From positions 136,274 through 200,273 of the forward strand of contig NZ_JAJAVC010000007.1 in NCBI RefSeq assembly GCF_020532725.1: a stretch of DNA of 64,000 nt. The letters run 5' to 3'. The position numbers and the translations under genes are program-made. Each line of letters opens with the position of its first letter. Positions within the stretch are counted from its first letter, which is position 1. This DNA comes from Methylobacillus arboreus (lineage in GTDB: Bacteria; Pseudomonadota; Gammaproteobacteria; Burkholderiales; Methylophilaceae). Of this stretch, positions 27,390-37,357 are shown in pieces. Below the pieces are notes generated by a model. The model did no database searches, had not been told where the DNA came from, and saw nothing but the letters and a program-made list of their open reading frames with translations.

Positions 27390-27419
27390 AAGTTTCTTGT
27401 TAAGAAAAAAAGTTTATTT
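27390..27419 (+). promoter_or_regulatory. Candidate operator shared with the dimethylamine region (copy 2)
   Basis: AAGTTTC, a spacer, then AAAAAAAGTTTATTT, 26/30 identical to 15347-15376. It covers the expected first 30 transcribed bases, a position suited to a repressor that blocks initiation or elongation. A related half-element lies upstream of the -35 box. Confidence 0.65.
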
Positions 27420-27467
27420 TTGATTCAATCGCTGGATGTTTGAACCAATCCATTGGAGCCACCATAG

Positions 27468-28709
27468 ATGCCGTTAAGACTGCTCAAATACGCGTTAAGC
27501 AAAGACTATCCGGGAACGAGGTTTTTCAAGGCGCATGAGACCCCAAAGAAGTCTTATGACGTGGTGATCATCGGCGGTGGCGGCCATGGGCTGGCAGCGG
27601 CCTATTACCTGGCCAAAGAACATGGCATCACCAATGTGGCGGTACTGGAAAAGGGCTACATCGGCGGTGGCAATACCGGACGCAACACCACCATCGTGCG
27701 CTCCAATTACCTGACGCCTGAAGGCGTAAAGTTCTACGACGCCAGCGTCAAGATCTATGAGGGTTTGTCAGAAGAGCTGGACCTCAACCTGTTCTACTCC
27801 ACACGCGGCCATTTCACGCTGGCGCATACCGAATCCGCCATGCGCACCATGCGCTGGCGTGCCGAGGTCAACAAGCATGTCGGCGTTGAAAGCTATGTGG
27901 TTGGTCCCGAGGAAATCTCCAAAGCCTGTCCCCAGCTCGATATGAGCTGTAGCGGCCAGGCGCCCATCCTCGGCGCGCTGTATCACGCGCCTGGCTCTGT
28001 CGCCCGCCATGACGGCGTGGCCTGGGGCTATGCCCGCGGCGCGGACCGCCTCGGTGTGGAGATTTTCCAGAATACCGAAGTGCTGGGCATCGATGTCCAA
28101 GGCGGCAAAGTGGCAGGGGTCAAGACCAGCAAGGGCTATATTGCCACTACCAAGGTGTTGTCAGCGGTAGCGGGCTTTACCCCGCGCATTTGCGAGATGG
28201 TGGGGCTGGATACGCCGATTGTCATCCATCCATTGCAGGCCTGCGTCACCGAGCCGATGAAGCCTTGGCTGGATACCATCCTGGTTTCCGGCAGCCTGCA
28301 TGTATATGTCAGCCAGTCTTCGCGCGGCGAACTGGTCATGGGGTCTTCGCTGGACCCTTATGAAGTGCATTCCACCCGTTCCACCCTGGATTTTGTCGAG
28401 GGCCTCACTTCGCACATGCTGGACATGTTCCCTTTTCTTTCCAATATCAAGGTGGTGCGCCAGTGGGCCGGCATGGCGGACATGACGCCGGATTTCGCGC
28501 CCATCATGGGCAAGACGCCAATAGAGGGTTTCTACCTGGATGCCGGCTGGGGCACCTGGGGTTTCAAGGCCACGCCCATCAGCGGCAAGACCATGGCGGA
28601 AACCATCGCGCGCGACCATGCGCCAGACCTTATCCATTCCTTCCGCCTGTCACGCTTTGAGGATTACGAGCTCACGGGTGAAAAAGGCGCGGCGTCGGTC
28701 GGCCATTAA
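27468..28709 (+). CDS. mgdA: N-methylglutamate dehydrogenase subunit MgdA (SoxB-like)
   Basis: 413 residues, related to the beta subunit of heterotetrameric sarcosine oxidase. The FAD Rossmann motif VVIIGGGGHGLAAAYYLAKE is near residue 33, with LEKGYIGGGNTGRNTTIVRSNY after it. The C-terminal GFYLDAGWGTWGFKATPISGK is typical. It oxidises N-methylglutamate to glutamate and formaldehyde together with MgdB, C and D. The ATG follows GGAGCCACCATAG. It is first in an eight-gene operon that encodes the whole NMG pathway of methylamine oxidation. The neighbouring gmaS and mgs genes, not the domains alone, decide for N-methylglutamate rather than sarcosine. Confidence 0.94.
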   Translation: MPLRLLKYALSKDYPGTRFFKAHETPKKSYDVVIIGGGGHGLAAAYYLAKEHGITNVAVLEKGYIGGGNTGRNTTIVRSNYLTPEGVKFYDASVKIYEGLSEELDLNLFYSTRGHFTLAHTESAMRTMRWRAEVNKHVGVESYVVGPEEISKACPQLDMSCSGQAPILGALYHAPGSVARHDGVAWGYARGADRLGVEIFQNTEVLGIDVQGGKVAGVKTSKGYIATTKVLSAVAGFTPRICEMVGLDTPIVIHPLQACVTEPMKPWLDTILVSGSLHVYVSQSSRGELVMGSSLDPYEVHSTRSTLDFVEGLTSHMLDMFPFLSNIKVVRQWAGMADMTPDFAPIMGKTPIEGFYLDAGWGTWGFKATPISGKTMAETIARDHAPDLIHSFRLSRFEDYELTGEKGAASVGH

Positions 28710-28722
28710 GAGGACAAGCACC

Positions 28723-28983
28723 ATGAAACTACTGACATGCCCAGTGAATGGCACCAGGCCTTTGAGCGAATTTGTGTTTGGCGGCGAGTGCCGCGTGCCT
28801 CCCGCCGCGGATTGCAGTGACAAGGTATGGGCCGATTACGTGCACAACCGTCACGGCGCCCCCGGCATCAAGCAGGAGTGGTGGTACCACGCGCCCAGCG
28901 GCACCTGGTTTATCGCCGAGCGCAATACATTAACCGATCAAGTGATACGTACATTTCTGAAAGGCCAGGAGGGCAAGCAATGA
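28723..28983 (+). CDS. mgdB: N-methylglutamate dehydrogenase subunit MgdB (SoxD-like)
   Basis: 86 residues, similar to the small delta subunit of sarcosine oxidase. The zinc-binding type N terminus LLTCPVNGTRPLSEFVFGGEC, a middle VWADYVHNRHGAPGIKQEWWYH and APSGTWFIAERNT are characteristic. It is a structural subunit. Start at 28723 follows AAGAGGACAAGCACC. The stop overlaps the mgdC ATG by 4 bp. Confidence 0.92.
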   Translation: MKLLTCPVNGTRPLSEFVFGGECRVPPAADCSDKVWADYVHNRHGAPGIKQEWWYHAPSGTWFIAERNTLTDQVIRTFLKGQEGKQ

Positions 28984-31871
28984 GCGCGCGTTTAGCCAGG
29001 CAAAAGGGCGAATGGGTCAACCGTGCCTCAACCATCAAGTTCAGCTTTGAAGGCAAGGAGTTCAGCGGCTTTGAAGGTGACTCGATTACCAGCGCCCTCT
29101 GGGCCAGTGGCGAGCAAGTGCTGGGCCGCAGCTTCAAGTACCATCGCCCGCGCGGCATCCTGAGCCTTGCCAACCATGACATCAACGTGATGGTGACCGA
29201 CGGCATGGACACCAATATCCGCGGCGATGTGGTGCCTGTGGCAGCAGGCATGGCATTGGCAGCGGTGAACACTGACGGTGGCGTGAAGAAGGACCGCAGC
29301 CGGCTGATAGACTCCATCTCGCCATTACTGCCGGTAGGCTTCTATTACAAGGCTTTCCATACGCCGAAGAAGATGTTTCCGTTCTGGGAGAACATCATCC
29401 GCAAGGCAGCCGGACTTGGTGTCGTCAACTTCAACTATCCACGCATTCTCAAGCGCAAGCTTCATGCCCACTGCGATGTTTTGGTGATCGGCGGCGGGGC
29501 TACAGGCCTTTCCGCGGCCTATGAGGCAGGCAAGAGCGGCTTGCGCGTGGTGCTGGTGGACGAGAATGCCCAACTTGGCGGCAGCCTCGGGTTCGACTGG
29601 GGCGGCAGCCAGGAGTCGGCCAATCTATTGCAGGAATTACTGGCCAAGCTCGAGAGCCTGCCGAATGTCAGCCTGATAGCCGGGGCTTATGCCGCTGGCT
29701 ACTATCCTGACCACTTGATTCCGGTGGTGACGCGTGAGGGTATCACCAAGGTGCGCGCCGGTTCGGTCATCATGGCAAGCGGCGCATTTGAGCAGCCGCC
29801 GGTGTTCCGCAACAATGACATTCCCGGCGTGATGCTGGGTTCGGCCGCCCAGCGCCTGCTGCACCGCTACAGCGTCAAGCCGTTCAGCAATGGCGTGGTA
29901 TTTACCGCCAACGATTACGGCTACCGCGTCGCGCAGGATTTGCTGGAAGCCGGAATCAAGCTGGCGGCGGTGGTGGATTTGCGCAGCGATGCCAAGGATG
30001 GCCCGCTGGCTGCGCAGCTTGCGCGCCGTGGCGTCAAGACCATTGCTGGCAGCTGTATCTATGAAGTACAGGCCAATGCGGACAAGACCGGCGTCAAGTC
30101 CGTGACTGTCACCGAATATGACGAAAAAACCAATGAAGCGCTGACCCGCGACAAGGTCACCCTGGAATGTGACGGGGTTGCCATGTGCGCCGGGTGGGCG
30201 CCTGCCGCCAACCTGTTGTACCAAGCCGGCACCGCCATGCGCTACGACTATGGCGTGCACCAGTTCGTGCCCAACAGGCTGCCTGCTGGCATTTTCGCCG
30301 CTGGACGTGTCAATGGGGTGTATGAGCTGGCTCAAAAAGTCCAGGATGGTGCGCGTGCGGCTGCACAAGCCTTGCTTCACATTGGCCTTGATGTGCCTGA
30401 GCTGCCATCCGTACAGCCTTCTACCCGCGCCCAAAGCCATGCCTATCCTATTGTGCCGCACCCCAAGGGCAAGAATTTCGTCGACTTCGACGAGGATATC
30501 CAGGTCAAGGATTTCATCAATGCCGCCAAAGAGGGCTTTGACAATATTGAGTTGATGAAGCGCTTCACCACGGTCGGCATGGGCCCCAGCCAGGGCAAGC
30601 ATTCCAACATGAACGCCATCCGCATCTTGGCGCGCGTGCGCGGCGTGCCGGTAGAGCAGATCGGCACCACGACATCGCGCCCGTTCTTCCACCCAACACC
30701 GATAGGCCATCTGGGCGGCCGCGGTTTCCATCCGCATCGCCTCACGCCATTGCATGACGTGAACCATAAGCTTGGCGCCGTATTTACCGATGTCGGCGCC
30801 TGGAAGCGCGCGGCTTATTACAAGGTGGCAGGTCTCGGCGTGGCGGACACCGTGCTGGCCGAAGTCGAGGCGGTTAGGACCAAGGCAGGCATCATCGACA
30901 GCAGCTCCTTCGGCAAGATCGAAGTGCACGGCCCGGATGCTGCATTGTTCCTGGAGCGCTTCTTCACTGGCAATTACATCCCTCAGGCAGTCGGCTCCTC
31001 CCGTTACACCATGCTGCTGGACGAGTCCGGCGTGGTGGTGGACGACGGCCTGGCGCACTGCCTGGCAGAAGATTTGTTCTACCTGTCTTCCGGCACATCC
31101 AATGCAGCCGCGGTTTACCGCGAGATGCAGCGCTGGCAGCAGATATGGCAGCTGGATATCGGGTTGGTCAATGTCACCGGCGCCTATGCGGCCATCAATG
31201 TCGCCGGGCCGCTCGCCAGGCAGGTCTTGTCCGGGCTGGTCAATATCAGCCTGGATGACAGCGCACTGCCCGCCCAGAGCATACGCGAGACTGAAATTGC
31301 CGGCGTGCCGGTACGCCTGATACGCGTGGCTTTTGTCTCGGATTCTACTTACGAATTGCATATCCCCACGCCGCAGGCAGCCTTTGTCTGGGAGCGCGTG
31401 ATGGGGGCAGGCCAGGCATTGGGGCTAAAGCCTTTCGGTACCGATGCGCAGCGATTGTTGCGCCTGGAAATGGGCCACGCCATGCCTGGCATTGATACCG
31501 ACGGCCTGACCAACCCCTACGAGATCAGCGCCGAGCATGCGATCAGCCTGGACAAGCCTGACTTCATCGGTAAGCGCAGCCTGCAGATTATCGCCAAGCG
31601 CCCAGTGAAGAAAACTCTGGTGGCGTTTGAGCTGGATGCAGGCTATGCCGGCGAGATGCCGTTTGAATGCAACCTGGTGATACGCCAAGGTGAAATCGAA
31701 GGCCGCGTGACCAGTATCGCCTACTCCAGGACGATAGGCCGTGTGATCGGTTTTGCCTACGTGGCGCCTGAACATAGCGCGCTGGGATCACGATTCCAGA
31801 TTCGTGCCGACAGTGGGGCGCTGGTCAATGCCACAGTGGTTTCTTCCCAATTTCTTGCAATGCAAAAGTGA
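28980..31871 (+). CDS. mgdC: N-methylglutamate dehydrogenase subunit MgdC (SoxA-like)
   Basis: 963 residues, similar to sarcosine oxidase alpha. An N-terminal ferredoxin-like region (about 1-110, FKYHRPRGILSLANHD) is followed by an FAD/NAD-binding domain (VLVIGGGATGLSAAYEAGKS about residue 170) and a C-terminal GcvT-like folate-binding domain (about 590-960, HDVNHKLGAVFTDVGAWKRA; IIDSSSFGKIEVHGPDAALFLERF). Family knowledge places product formaldehyde handling and the second nucleotide site here. It begins in a 4-bp overlap with mgdB and overlaps mgdD by 4 bp. The start at 28980 is chosen for that overlap; a longer upstream frame merely runs through mgdB. Confidence 0.94.
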   Translation: MSARLARQKGEWVNRASTIKFSFEGKEFSGFEGDSITSALWASGEQVLGRSFKYHRPRGILSLANHDINVMVTDGMDTNIRGDVVPVAAGMALAAVNTDGGVKKDRSRLIDSISPLLPVGFYYKAFHTPKKMFPFWENIIRKAAGLGVVNFNYPRILKRKLHAHCDVLVIGGGATGLSAAYEAGKSGLRVVLVDENAQLGGSLGFDWGGSQESANLLQELLAKLESLPNVSLIAGAYAAGYYPDHLIPVVTREGITKVRAGSVIMASGAFEQPPVFRNNDIPGVMLGSAAQRLLHRYSVKPFSNGVVFTANDYGYRVAQDLLEAGIKLAAVVDLRSDAKDGPLAAQLARRGVKTIAGSCIYEVQANADKTGVKSVTVTEYDEKTNEALTRDKVTLECDGVAMCAGWAPAANLLYQAGTAMRYDYGVHQFVPNRLPAGIFAAGRVNGVYELAQKVQDGARAAAQALLHIGLDVPELPSVQPSTRAQSHAYPIVPHPKGKNFVDFDEDIQVKDFINAAKEGFDNIELMKRFTTVGMGPSQGKHSNMNAIRILARVRGVPVEQIGTTTSRPFFHPTPIGHLGGRGFHPHRLTPLHDVNHKLGAVFTDVGAWKRAAYYKVAGLGVADTVLAEVEAVRTKAGIIDSSSFGKIEVHGPDAALFLERFFTGNYIPQAVGSSRYTMLLDESGVVVDDGLAHCLAEDLFYLSSGTSNAAAVYREMQRWQQIWQLDIGLVNVTGAYAAINVAGPLARQVLSGLVNISLDDSALPAQSIRETEIAGVPVRLIRVAFVSDSTYELHIPTPQAAFVWERVMGAGQALGLKPFGTDAQRLLRLEMGHAMPGIDTDGLTNPYEISAEHAISLDKPDFIGKRSLQIIAKRPVKKTLVAFELDAGYAGEMPFECNLVIRQGEIEGRVTSIAYSRTIGRVIGFAYVAPEHSALGSRFQIRADSGALVNATVVSSQFLAMQK

Positions 31872-32551
31872 GCGTCGCCATGCAGACAGAAAAATTAATC
31901 ACCCCGATTGCCCATGCTTTTCCGGTTGGATCAGTTGCATGGGGTGTCATCAACGGCATGCAGGTGGTGACACGGTTTGTGGGTAGTGATGAGGAAGAAG
32001 CCAGGAAAGAGTTTTTGGGAATTGCCGACGCCAGTTTTCTTGGCAAGTTTGGCGTAAAGGGACGTAACGCAGCGCAGTGGTTGCAAGACCAGGGCATTGT
32101 TGTTCCCGAGCAGCCTAACAGCTGGGCTGGTAACGCCGATGGCAGCCTGGTGTTGCGGCTGGGCGGCAGTGAATTCCTGATCGAGAATGCGCCGGGCGGC
32201 AATCTTTGCGAAAAGCTGCTTAAAGCAGATGCAAAGCCGGCAGGTGTATACCTGGTACCACATGTTGAAGCGTCGTTTGTGTTGAGCGGCAACGCGGTAC
32301 AGGAGTTGTTTGCGGAAGTATGTTCAATTGATTTAACTCGCGCTGCCCTGGGCGTACAAGAAGTCGTCATGACTCAATTTGCCGGGGTAAGCGTAGTCCT
32401 GATGCACCAGGACCTGGAGGGGGAGGCCCGCTACAGGGTGTGGTGCGATAGTTCGTACGGTCCATATTTGTGGGAAGTGATGGCAGGCATAGCTAACGAG
32501 CACAGTGGCGGACCAATTGGGATAGGCAACTATTTCAGTGCCTATAAATGA
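31868..32551 (+). CDS. mgdD: N-methylglutamate dehydrogenase subunit MgdD (SoxG-like)
   Basis: About 227 residues, similar to the gamma subunit of sarcosine oxidase (short GcvT-like fold; [46 protein letters not shown]). It completes the four-subunit dehydrogenase. A GTG at 31868 overlaps the mgdC stop; an ATG at 31880 (MQTEKLITP) is an equally possible start. The end overlaps a possible upstream start of gmaS (ATGA at 32548). Confidence 0.88.
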   Translation: MSVAMQTEKLITPIAHAFPVGSVAWGVINGMQVVTRFVGSDEEEARKEFLGIADASFLGKFGVKGRNAAQWLQDQGIVVPEQPNSWAGNADGSLVLRLGGSEFLIENAPGGNLCEKLLKADAKPAGVYLVPHVEASFVLSGNAVQELFAEVCSIDLTRAALGVQEVVMTQFAGVSVVLMHQDLEGEARYRVWCDSSYGPYLWEVMAGIANEHSGGPIGIGNYFSAYK

Positions 32552-32574
32552 ATAAATCGGACTCGGAGAGTTAT

Positions 32575-33954
32575 ATGAAAACAGTAGACGGAAAGTTCAC
32601 ATACCAACCAAGCACTCCTGCCCAGGAGCTGGCTGAAGCAGAGCAGTTCCTGGCGGAAAACAATGTGAAATACGTGCTGGCGCAGTTTGTGGACATTCAC
32701 GGCGTAGCCAAGGTGAAGTCGGTGCCTGCCGCCCATTTGCGTTCCATCCTCAAGGGAGGCGCGGGTTTTGCCGGCGGTGCCATCTGGGGCATGGGCATAT
32801 TGCCCAACGGCCCCGACTATATGGCAGTGGGCGACCTGTCCACCCTCAGCCTGATTCCATGGCAGCCGGGATACGCGCGCATCATTTGCGACGGCCATGT
32901 GGAAGACAAGCCTTACGAGTACGACTCGCGCGTGGTGCTGAAAAAACAGATCGAGCGCCTGAGCGCGAACGGGTGGACGCTGTACACCGGCCTAGAGCCT
33001 GAATTCTCCCTGCTTAAGAAGGACGAGAAGGGCGGCATTCATCCCTGTGACGATAGCGACACCTTGCAGAAGCCCTGTTATGACTACAAGGGCATGACGC
33101 GGCAGGCGGAATTTCTTGAGCGCCTGACTGAGGCCTTGATCGCGGCGGGCCTCGATGTGTACCAGATAGACCATGAAGACGCCAACGGCCAGTTCGAGAT
33201 CAATTACACCTATGCGGACTGCCTGCGCAGCGCGGACGACTACATCCTGTTCAAGATGGCGGCCAGCCACATCGCCAATGAGATGGGCATGATCTGCTCA
33301 TTCATGCCCAAGCCCTTCGGCAACCGCCCCGGCAACGGCATGCACATGCATATGTCTATAGGCGACGGCAAAAAGAGCTTGTTCCAGGACGACGCGGACA
33401 AGACCGGCCACGGGCTTTCGCAGCTGGCCTATCACTTCCTGGGCGGCATCCTGCACCACGCCCCGGCACTGACCGCGCTGGCGGCACCCACCGTCAACTC
33501 GTACAAGCGCCTGGTGGTGAGCCAGTCGCTCACCGGATCCACCTGGGCGCCTGCTTATATTTCCTACGGCAACAACAACCGCTCGACCATGGTGCGCATC
33601 CCTTATGGCCGCCTGGAACTGCGTTTGCCGGATGGCAGCTGTAACCCTTACCTGACCACGGCTGCGGTGATCGCAGCCGGCCTGGATGGCGTCAAGCGCG
33701 AGCTTGACCCCGGCGCGGGGCACTCCATCAACCTGTTCGACCTGTCATTCGCGGAAATGAAGCAGCATGGTATCGGCATCCTGCCGCAAAACCTCAACGA
33801 GTCGCTGGATAAGCTTGAAAACAACCAGGTGCTGCGCGATGCCTTGGGCAATTCCCTTACCGAGGAATTCATCAAGCTCAAGCGCGCCGAGTGGATCGAC
33901 TATCAACGACATGTATCGGATTGGGAAATCAACCGCTACATCGAGTTTTTCTAA
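32575..33954 (+). CDS. gmaS: Gamma-glutamylmethylamide synthetase
   Basis: 459 residues of the glutamine synthetase superfamily, used in the NMG pathway to join methylamine to glutamate with ATP. Visible signatures are [45 protein letters not shown] for the ATP site and [21 protein letters not shown] for the glutamate site. The N-terminal [21 protein letters not shown] is a beta-grasp of the GlnT/GmaS type. The start 32575 has a well-spaced GGAG; an in-frame ATG at 32548 overlaps mgdD and is an alternative. Context (mgd upstream, mgs downstream) separates it from ordinary GlnA. Confidence 0.93.
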   Translation: MKTVDGKFTYQPSTPAQELAEAEQFLAENNVKYVLAQFVDIHGVAKVKSVPAAHLRSILKGGAGFAGGAIWGMGILPNGPDYMAVGDLSTLSLIPWQPGYARIICDGHVEDKPYEYDSRVVLKKQIERLSANGWTLYTGLEPEFSLLKKDEKGGIHPCDDSDTLQKPCYDYKGMTRQAEFLERLTEALIAAGLDVYQIDHEDANGQFEINYTYADCLRSADDYILFKMAASHIANEMGMICSFMPKPFGNRPGNGMHMHMSIGDGKKSLFQDDADKTGHGLSQLAYHFLGGILHHAPALTALAAPTVNSYKRLVVSQSLTGSTWAPAYISYGNNNRSTMVRIPYGRLELRLPDGSCNPYLTTAAVIAAGLDGVKRELDPGAGHSINLFDLSFAEMKQHGIGILPQNLNESLDKLENNQVLRDALGNSLTEEFIKLKRAEWIDYQRHVSDWEINRYIEFF

Positions 33955-33980
33955 AAATTTGGATTCTGAAGGAGAACATC

Positions 33981-34877
33981 ATGTGTGGAATCGTTGGATT
34001 GCTGGTAAAGAACCAGAAAATGCGGGCCAATATTGGCGAACTGATGCTGCCTATGTTGATCGGCATGACCGAACGCGGCCCTGATTCCGCCGGCCTGGCG
34101 ATTTTCGGCGCGCCCGTGGACAACAGCGAGCGCAAGTTCAGCCTGTATTGCGCCTCCCCCGAATTCGACTGGGCCAAGCTCAGTGTCGACCTCAACAACG
34201 GCCTCAAGGCCGATGCCAAGGTGGAAGTGAAGGTCAACCACGCCGTGGTGACGACCAACACCAGCCCAGAGAGCGTCAAGGCCTGGCTCAAGGAACATTA
34301 TCCGCAGGTACACCTGCTGTCCGTGGGCCAGCTCATGGACATCTACAAGGACACCGGCACCCCGGCCCAGGTGGCCAGCCGCTATGACTTCTCCAAGCTG
34401 TCAGGCAGCCACCTGGTGGGCCATACCCGCATGGCGACCGAGTCCGCGATCACCCCGTCGCATGCCCACCCGTTCACCGCGGGCGAGGACTGGTGCCTGG
34501 TGCACAACGGCTCCCTTTCCAATGCGCACAGTATCCGCCGCAAACTCGAGCACGAAGGCATCTCGTTCGAGACCGACAACGACACTGAGGCTGCCTGCCG
34601 CTTCCTGCAATGGCGCATGCGCGAGGGCGACGACCTTAAGACCGCGCTTGAGCATGGCTTTGAAGAGCTGGACGGTTTCTACACCCTGCTGATGGGCACC
34701 AAGGACCAACTGGCGCTGGTGCGCGACCCATTCGCCTGCAAGCCCGCGATTGTGGCCGAGCACGACGACTATGTCGCGATCGCGTCCGAGTTCCGCTCGC
34801 TGGCCCACTTGCCCGATATCAAGAACGCCAAGGTATTCGAGCCTGCACCAAAGGAGATGTACGTATGGAAGCTGTAA
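33981..34877 (+). CDS. mgsA: N-methylglutamate synthase subunit MgsA (class II glutamine amidotransferase type)
   Basis: 298 residues of the Ntn-type amidotransferase fold. Cys2 in MCGIVGLLV is the expected nucleophile after removal of the first Met. HTRMATESAITPSHAHPF and WCLVHNGSLSNAHSIRRKLE are conserved. With MgsB and MgsC it turns methylamine (via gamma-glutamylmethylamide) and glutamate into N-methylglutamate. GAAGGAGAACATC precedes the ATG at 33981; a longer frame from 33891 lies inside gmaS. It overlaps mgsB by 13 bp. Confidence 0.94.
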   Translation: MCGIVGLLVKNQKMRANIGELMLPMLIGMTERGPDSAGLAIFGAPVDNSERKFSLYCASPEFDWAKLSVDLNNGLKADAKVEVKVNHAVVTTNTSPESVKAWLKEHYPQVHLLSVGQLMDIYKDTGTPAQVASRYDFSKLSGSHLVGHTRMATESAITPSHAHPFTAGEDWCLVHNGSLSNAHSIRRKLEHEGISFETDNDTEAACRFLQWRMREGDDLKTALEHGFEELDGFYTLLMGTKDQLALVRDPFACKPAIVAEHDDYVAIASEFRSLAHLPDIKNAKVFEPAPKEMYVWKL

Positions 34878-35557
34878 CATTTGACCTGGAAAAAACCCCG
34901 CTGCGCGAGGTGAACCAGTACCTGCACAGCGATGCTGCCGAGCTTGATGGCAAGACGGTCACCATCACCAACCCAGGCGGCACACACAACATTGCCGTCG
35001 GCCTCAAGGCTGATGTCGATGTGGTGATCGACGGGCACGCAGGCTATTACGCCGCCGGCATGAACCAGGTCGCCAACGTGGTGATCGAGGGCAGCGCCGG
35101 GACCGGCGTGGCCGAGAACATGATGTCCGGCCGCGTGCATGTGAAAGGCTTTGCCTCCAATGCGGCAGGTGCCACTGCACAGGGCGGCCTGCTGGTCATC
35201 GACGGCGATGCGGGTTTGCGCTGCGGCATTTCCATGAAGGGCGTCGATATTGTTGTCGGCGGCTCTGTCGGCAGTTTCTCAGCTTTCATGGCGCAGGCAG
35301 GCAACTTGGTGATCCTGGGCGATGCCGGCGAAGCGCTGGGCGACTCCCTCTACGAAGCCCGCATCTTCGTGCGCGGCAATATCCAGAGCCTGGGGGCCGA
35401 CTGCGAGGTCAAGCCCATGGATGAAGAGGCACGCCAGATACTGGTCAAGCTGTTGAAAGAATCAGGCCATGCCGATGTCGACCCTGACAGCTTCACGCTG
35501 TTGGGCTCCGCCCGCACGCTGTACAACTTCCACGTAGATAACGCAGGAGCCTATTAA
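34865..35557 (+). CDS. mgsB: N-methylglutamate synthase subunit MgsB (GltB C-terminal-like)
   Basis: 230 residues made of the repeated right-handed beta-helix of the glutamate synthase alpha C-terminal domain (GXXG repeats such as GGLLVIDGDAGLRCGISMKG and GNLVILGDAGEALGDSLYEA). It is a scaffold between the amidotransferase and FMN subunits. An AAAGGAG precedes the ATG inside the mgsA end. The next gene starts two bases after its stop. Confidence 0.94.
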   Translation: MEAVTFDLEKTPLREVNQYLHSDAAELDGKTVTITNPGGTHNIAVGLKADVDVVIDGHAGYYAAGMNQVANVVIEGSAGTGVAENMMSGRVHVKGFASNAAGATAQGGLLVIDGDAGLRCGISMKGVDIVVGGSVGSFSAFMAQAGNLVILGDAGEALGDSLYEARIFVRGNIQSLGADCEVKPMDEEARQILVKLLKESGHADVDPDSFTLLGSARTLYNFHVDNAGAY

Positions 35558-35559
35558 TC

Positions 35560-36894
35560 ATGAGCGACGCACCAAAAATCCCGCAAACCGAGCCGCGCTA
35601 CTCCGCGACTTTCGACAAGAACACCGCGTCTGAAATCCGCCGTGCCGCTGCTACGGGTATTTATGACATTCGCGGCGCAGGTGCCAAGCGCAAGCTGCCG
35701 CACTTTGACGACCTCCTGTTCCTTGGCGCCTCCATCAGCCGCTACCCGCTTGAAGGCTACCGTGAAAAATGCGGCACGGACGTGATCCTGGGCAACCGCT
35801 TTGCCAAGAAGCCCATTCACCTGAAAACCCCGGTGACGATTGCCGGCATGAGCTTCGGCGCATTGTCCGGCCCGGCCAAGGAAGCATTGGGCCGTGGCGC
35901 AAGCGCCGTCGGCACCAGCACCACCACCGGCGACGGCGGCATGACGCCGGAAGAGCGCGGACAGTCATCCATCCTGGTCTATCAATATTTGCCTTCCCGC
36001 TATGGCATGAACCCGGACGACCTGCGCAAGGCCGACGCGATTGAAGTGGTGATCGGCCAGGGCGCCAAGCCGGGCGGCGGCGGCATGCTGCTGGGCCAGA
36101 AGATCAGCGACCGCGTCGCCAAGATGCGCTGCCTGCCCAAGGGCGTAGACCAGCGTTCTGCCTGTCGTCACCCTGACTGGACCGGCCCGGACGACCTGGA
36201 AATCAAGATTGCCGAAATCCGCGAGATCACCGATTGGGAGAAACCTATCTACGTCAAGGTCGGCGCGACCCGCCCTTACTTCGACGTAGCGCTGGCCGTG
36301 AAAGCCGGTGCCGACGTCGTGGTGCTGGACGGCATGCAGGGCGGTACCGCAGCGACGCAGGAAGTGTTCATCGAGCACGTGGGCATTCCCATCCTCGCGG
36401 CAATCCGTCCCGCAGTGCAGGCGCTGCAGGATCTGGGCATGCACCGCAAGGTGCAGCTCATCGTCTCCGGTGGCATTCGCAACGGCGCTGATGTGGCTAA
36501 GGCGCTGGCGCTGGGCGCGGATGCCGTGGCAATTGGCACGGCCGCATTGATCGCGCTGGGCGACAACGATCCCCACCTGGAAGAAGAGTACAACAAGCTA
36601 GGCACCACTGCTGGCGCATATGACGATTGGCATGAAGGCAAGGACCCGGCTGGCATCACCACCCAGGATCCTGAGCTGATGAAGCGCCTGGATCCGGTCA
36701 AGGCCGGCCGCCGCCTTGCCAACTACCTCTCGGTGCTGACCATGGAGGCCCAGGTGATTGCGCGCGCCTGCGGCAAGTCGCACCTGCATAACCTGGAGCC
36801 GGAAGACCTGGTTGCGCTTACCTTAGAGGCTTCGGCCATGGCCAAGGTGCCGCTGGCGGGTACCAACTGGATTCCTGGAGTAAGCCAGTTTTAG
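35560..36894 (+). CDS. mgsC: N-methylglutamate synthase subunit MgsC (FMN-binding glutamate synthase type)
   Basis: 444 residues similar to the FMN and synthase domain of glutamate synthase: PVTIAGMSFGALSGPAKEALG, GTSTTTGDGGMTPEERG, QGAKPGGGGMLLGQKI and IVSGGIRNGADVAKALALGADAV. Cysteines that might bind an Fe-S cluster occur around AKMRCLPKGVDQRSACRHP. It is the last gene of the NMG operon. No other gene lies in the following 460 bp, where only an inverted repeat is seen. Confidence 0.94.
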   Translation: MSDAPKIPQTEPRYSATFDKNTASEIRRAAATGIYDIRGAGAKRKLPHFDDLLFLGASISRYPLEGYREKCGTDVILGNRFAKKPIHLKTPVTIAGMSFGALSGPAKEALGRGASAVGTSTTTGDGGMTPEERGQSSILVYQYLPSRYGMNPDDLRKADAIEVVIGQGAKPGGGGMLLGQKISDRVAKMRCLPKGVDQRSACRHPDWTGPDDLEIKIAEIREITDWEKPIYVKVGATRPYFDVALAVKAGADVVVLDGMQGGTAATQEVFIEHVGIPILAAIRPAVQALQDLGMHRKVQLIVSGGIRNGADVAKALALGADAVAIGTAALIALGDNDPHLEEEYNKLGTTAGAYDDWHEGKDPAGITTQDPELMKRLDPVKAGRRLANYLSVLTMEAQVIARACGKSHLHNLEPEDLVALTLEASAMAKVPLAGTNWIPGVSQF

Positions 36895-36930
36895 TTGTAT
36901 TTGTTGTACTGACGTTGTTGGGTTGTCCTA

Positions 36931-37015
36931 GGTACATGCAAGGTAAGTATTCCACTGTCGAGTCTGCCGGGTTTTCCTCCTGGTAGTTTGATTGGCGCGT
37001 TGCTTTGCATGTACC
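36931..37015. repeat. Inverted repeat downstream of mgsC; otherwise empty 36895-37357
   Basis: GGTACATGCAA (36931-36941) is the exact reverse complement of 37005-37015, 63 bp apart, and is followed by C and ATTTTTTT. It could be a long-loop terminator for the NMG operon or the ends of a small decayed element. The rest of 36895-37357 shows no gene, RNA or promoter that I can support. Confidence 0.5.
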
Positions 37016-37357
37016 CATTTTTTTCAGGTAAAACCGGGTGGCTTCTCATACAATCGTGCCGTTGTGGCTAGGCTGCCATAGGGTATCGCCAAGTTTTATC
37101 TCCAATACTCACCATCTTCCACCCAGTACCAGCTCCTGACCGAGGAGGGCTACTTCTTTGGTTGTAATTCTTGAGGGTAATAGCCTGTTTGCTGGTAGTG
37201 GCTGACAATAATCAGGCTTTTATTAGCGATGCCTGCTTCATGTTCATCATATGGAGTATTGGAAAGAGCCGCATCCGGAGCAAGCCTTTGCTCAGATGTG
37301 CCTCCTTCATTTTTTCACGAACGATAGAGTGCTCTCATGCGGGATGCCAGCAAAAAC

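Noticed and set aside
29637-31361. Long minus-strand open frame (574 codons) inside mgdC
   Set aside because: It is the opposite strand of a clear sarcosine-oxidase-like gene; its composition (His/Arg/Gln rich) and lack of motifs mark it as a shadow of high-GC coding sequence.
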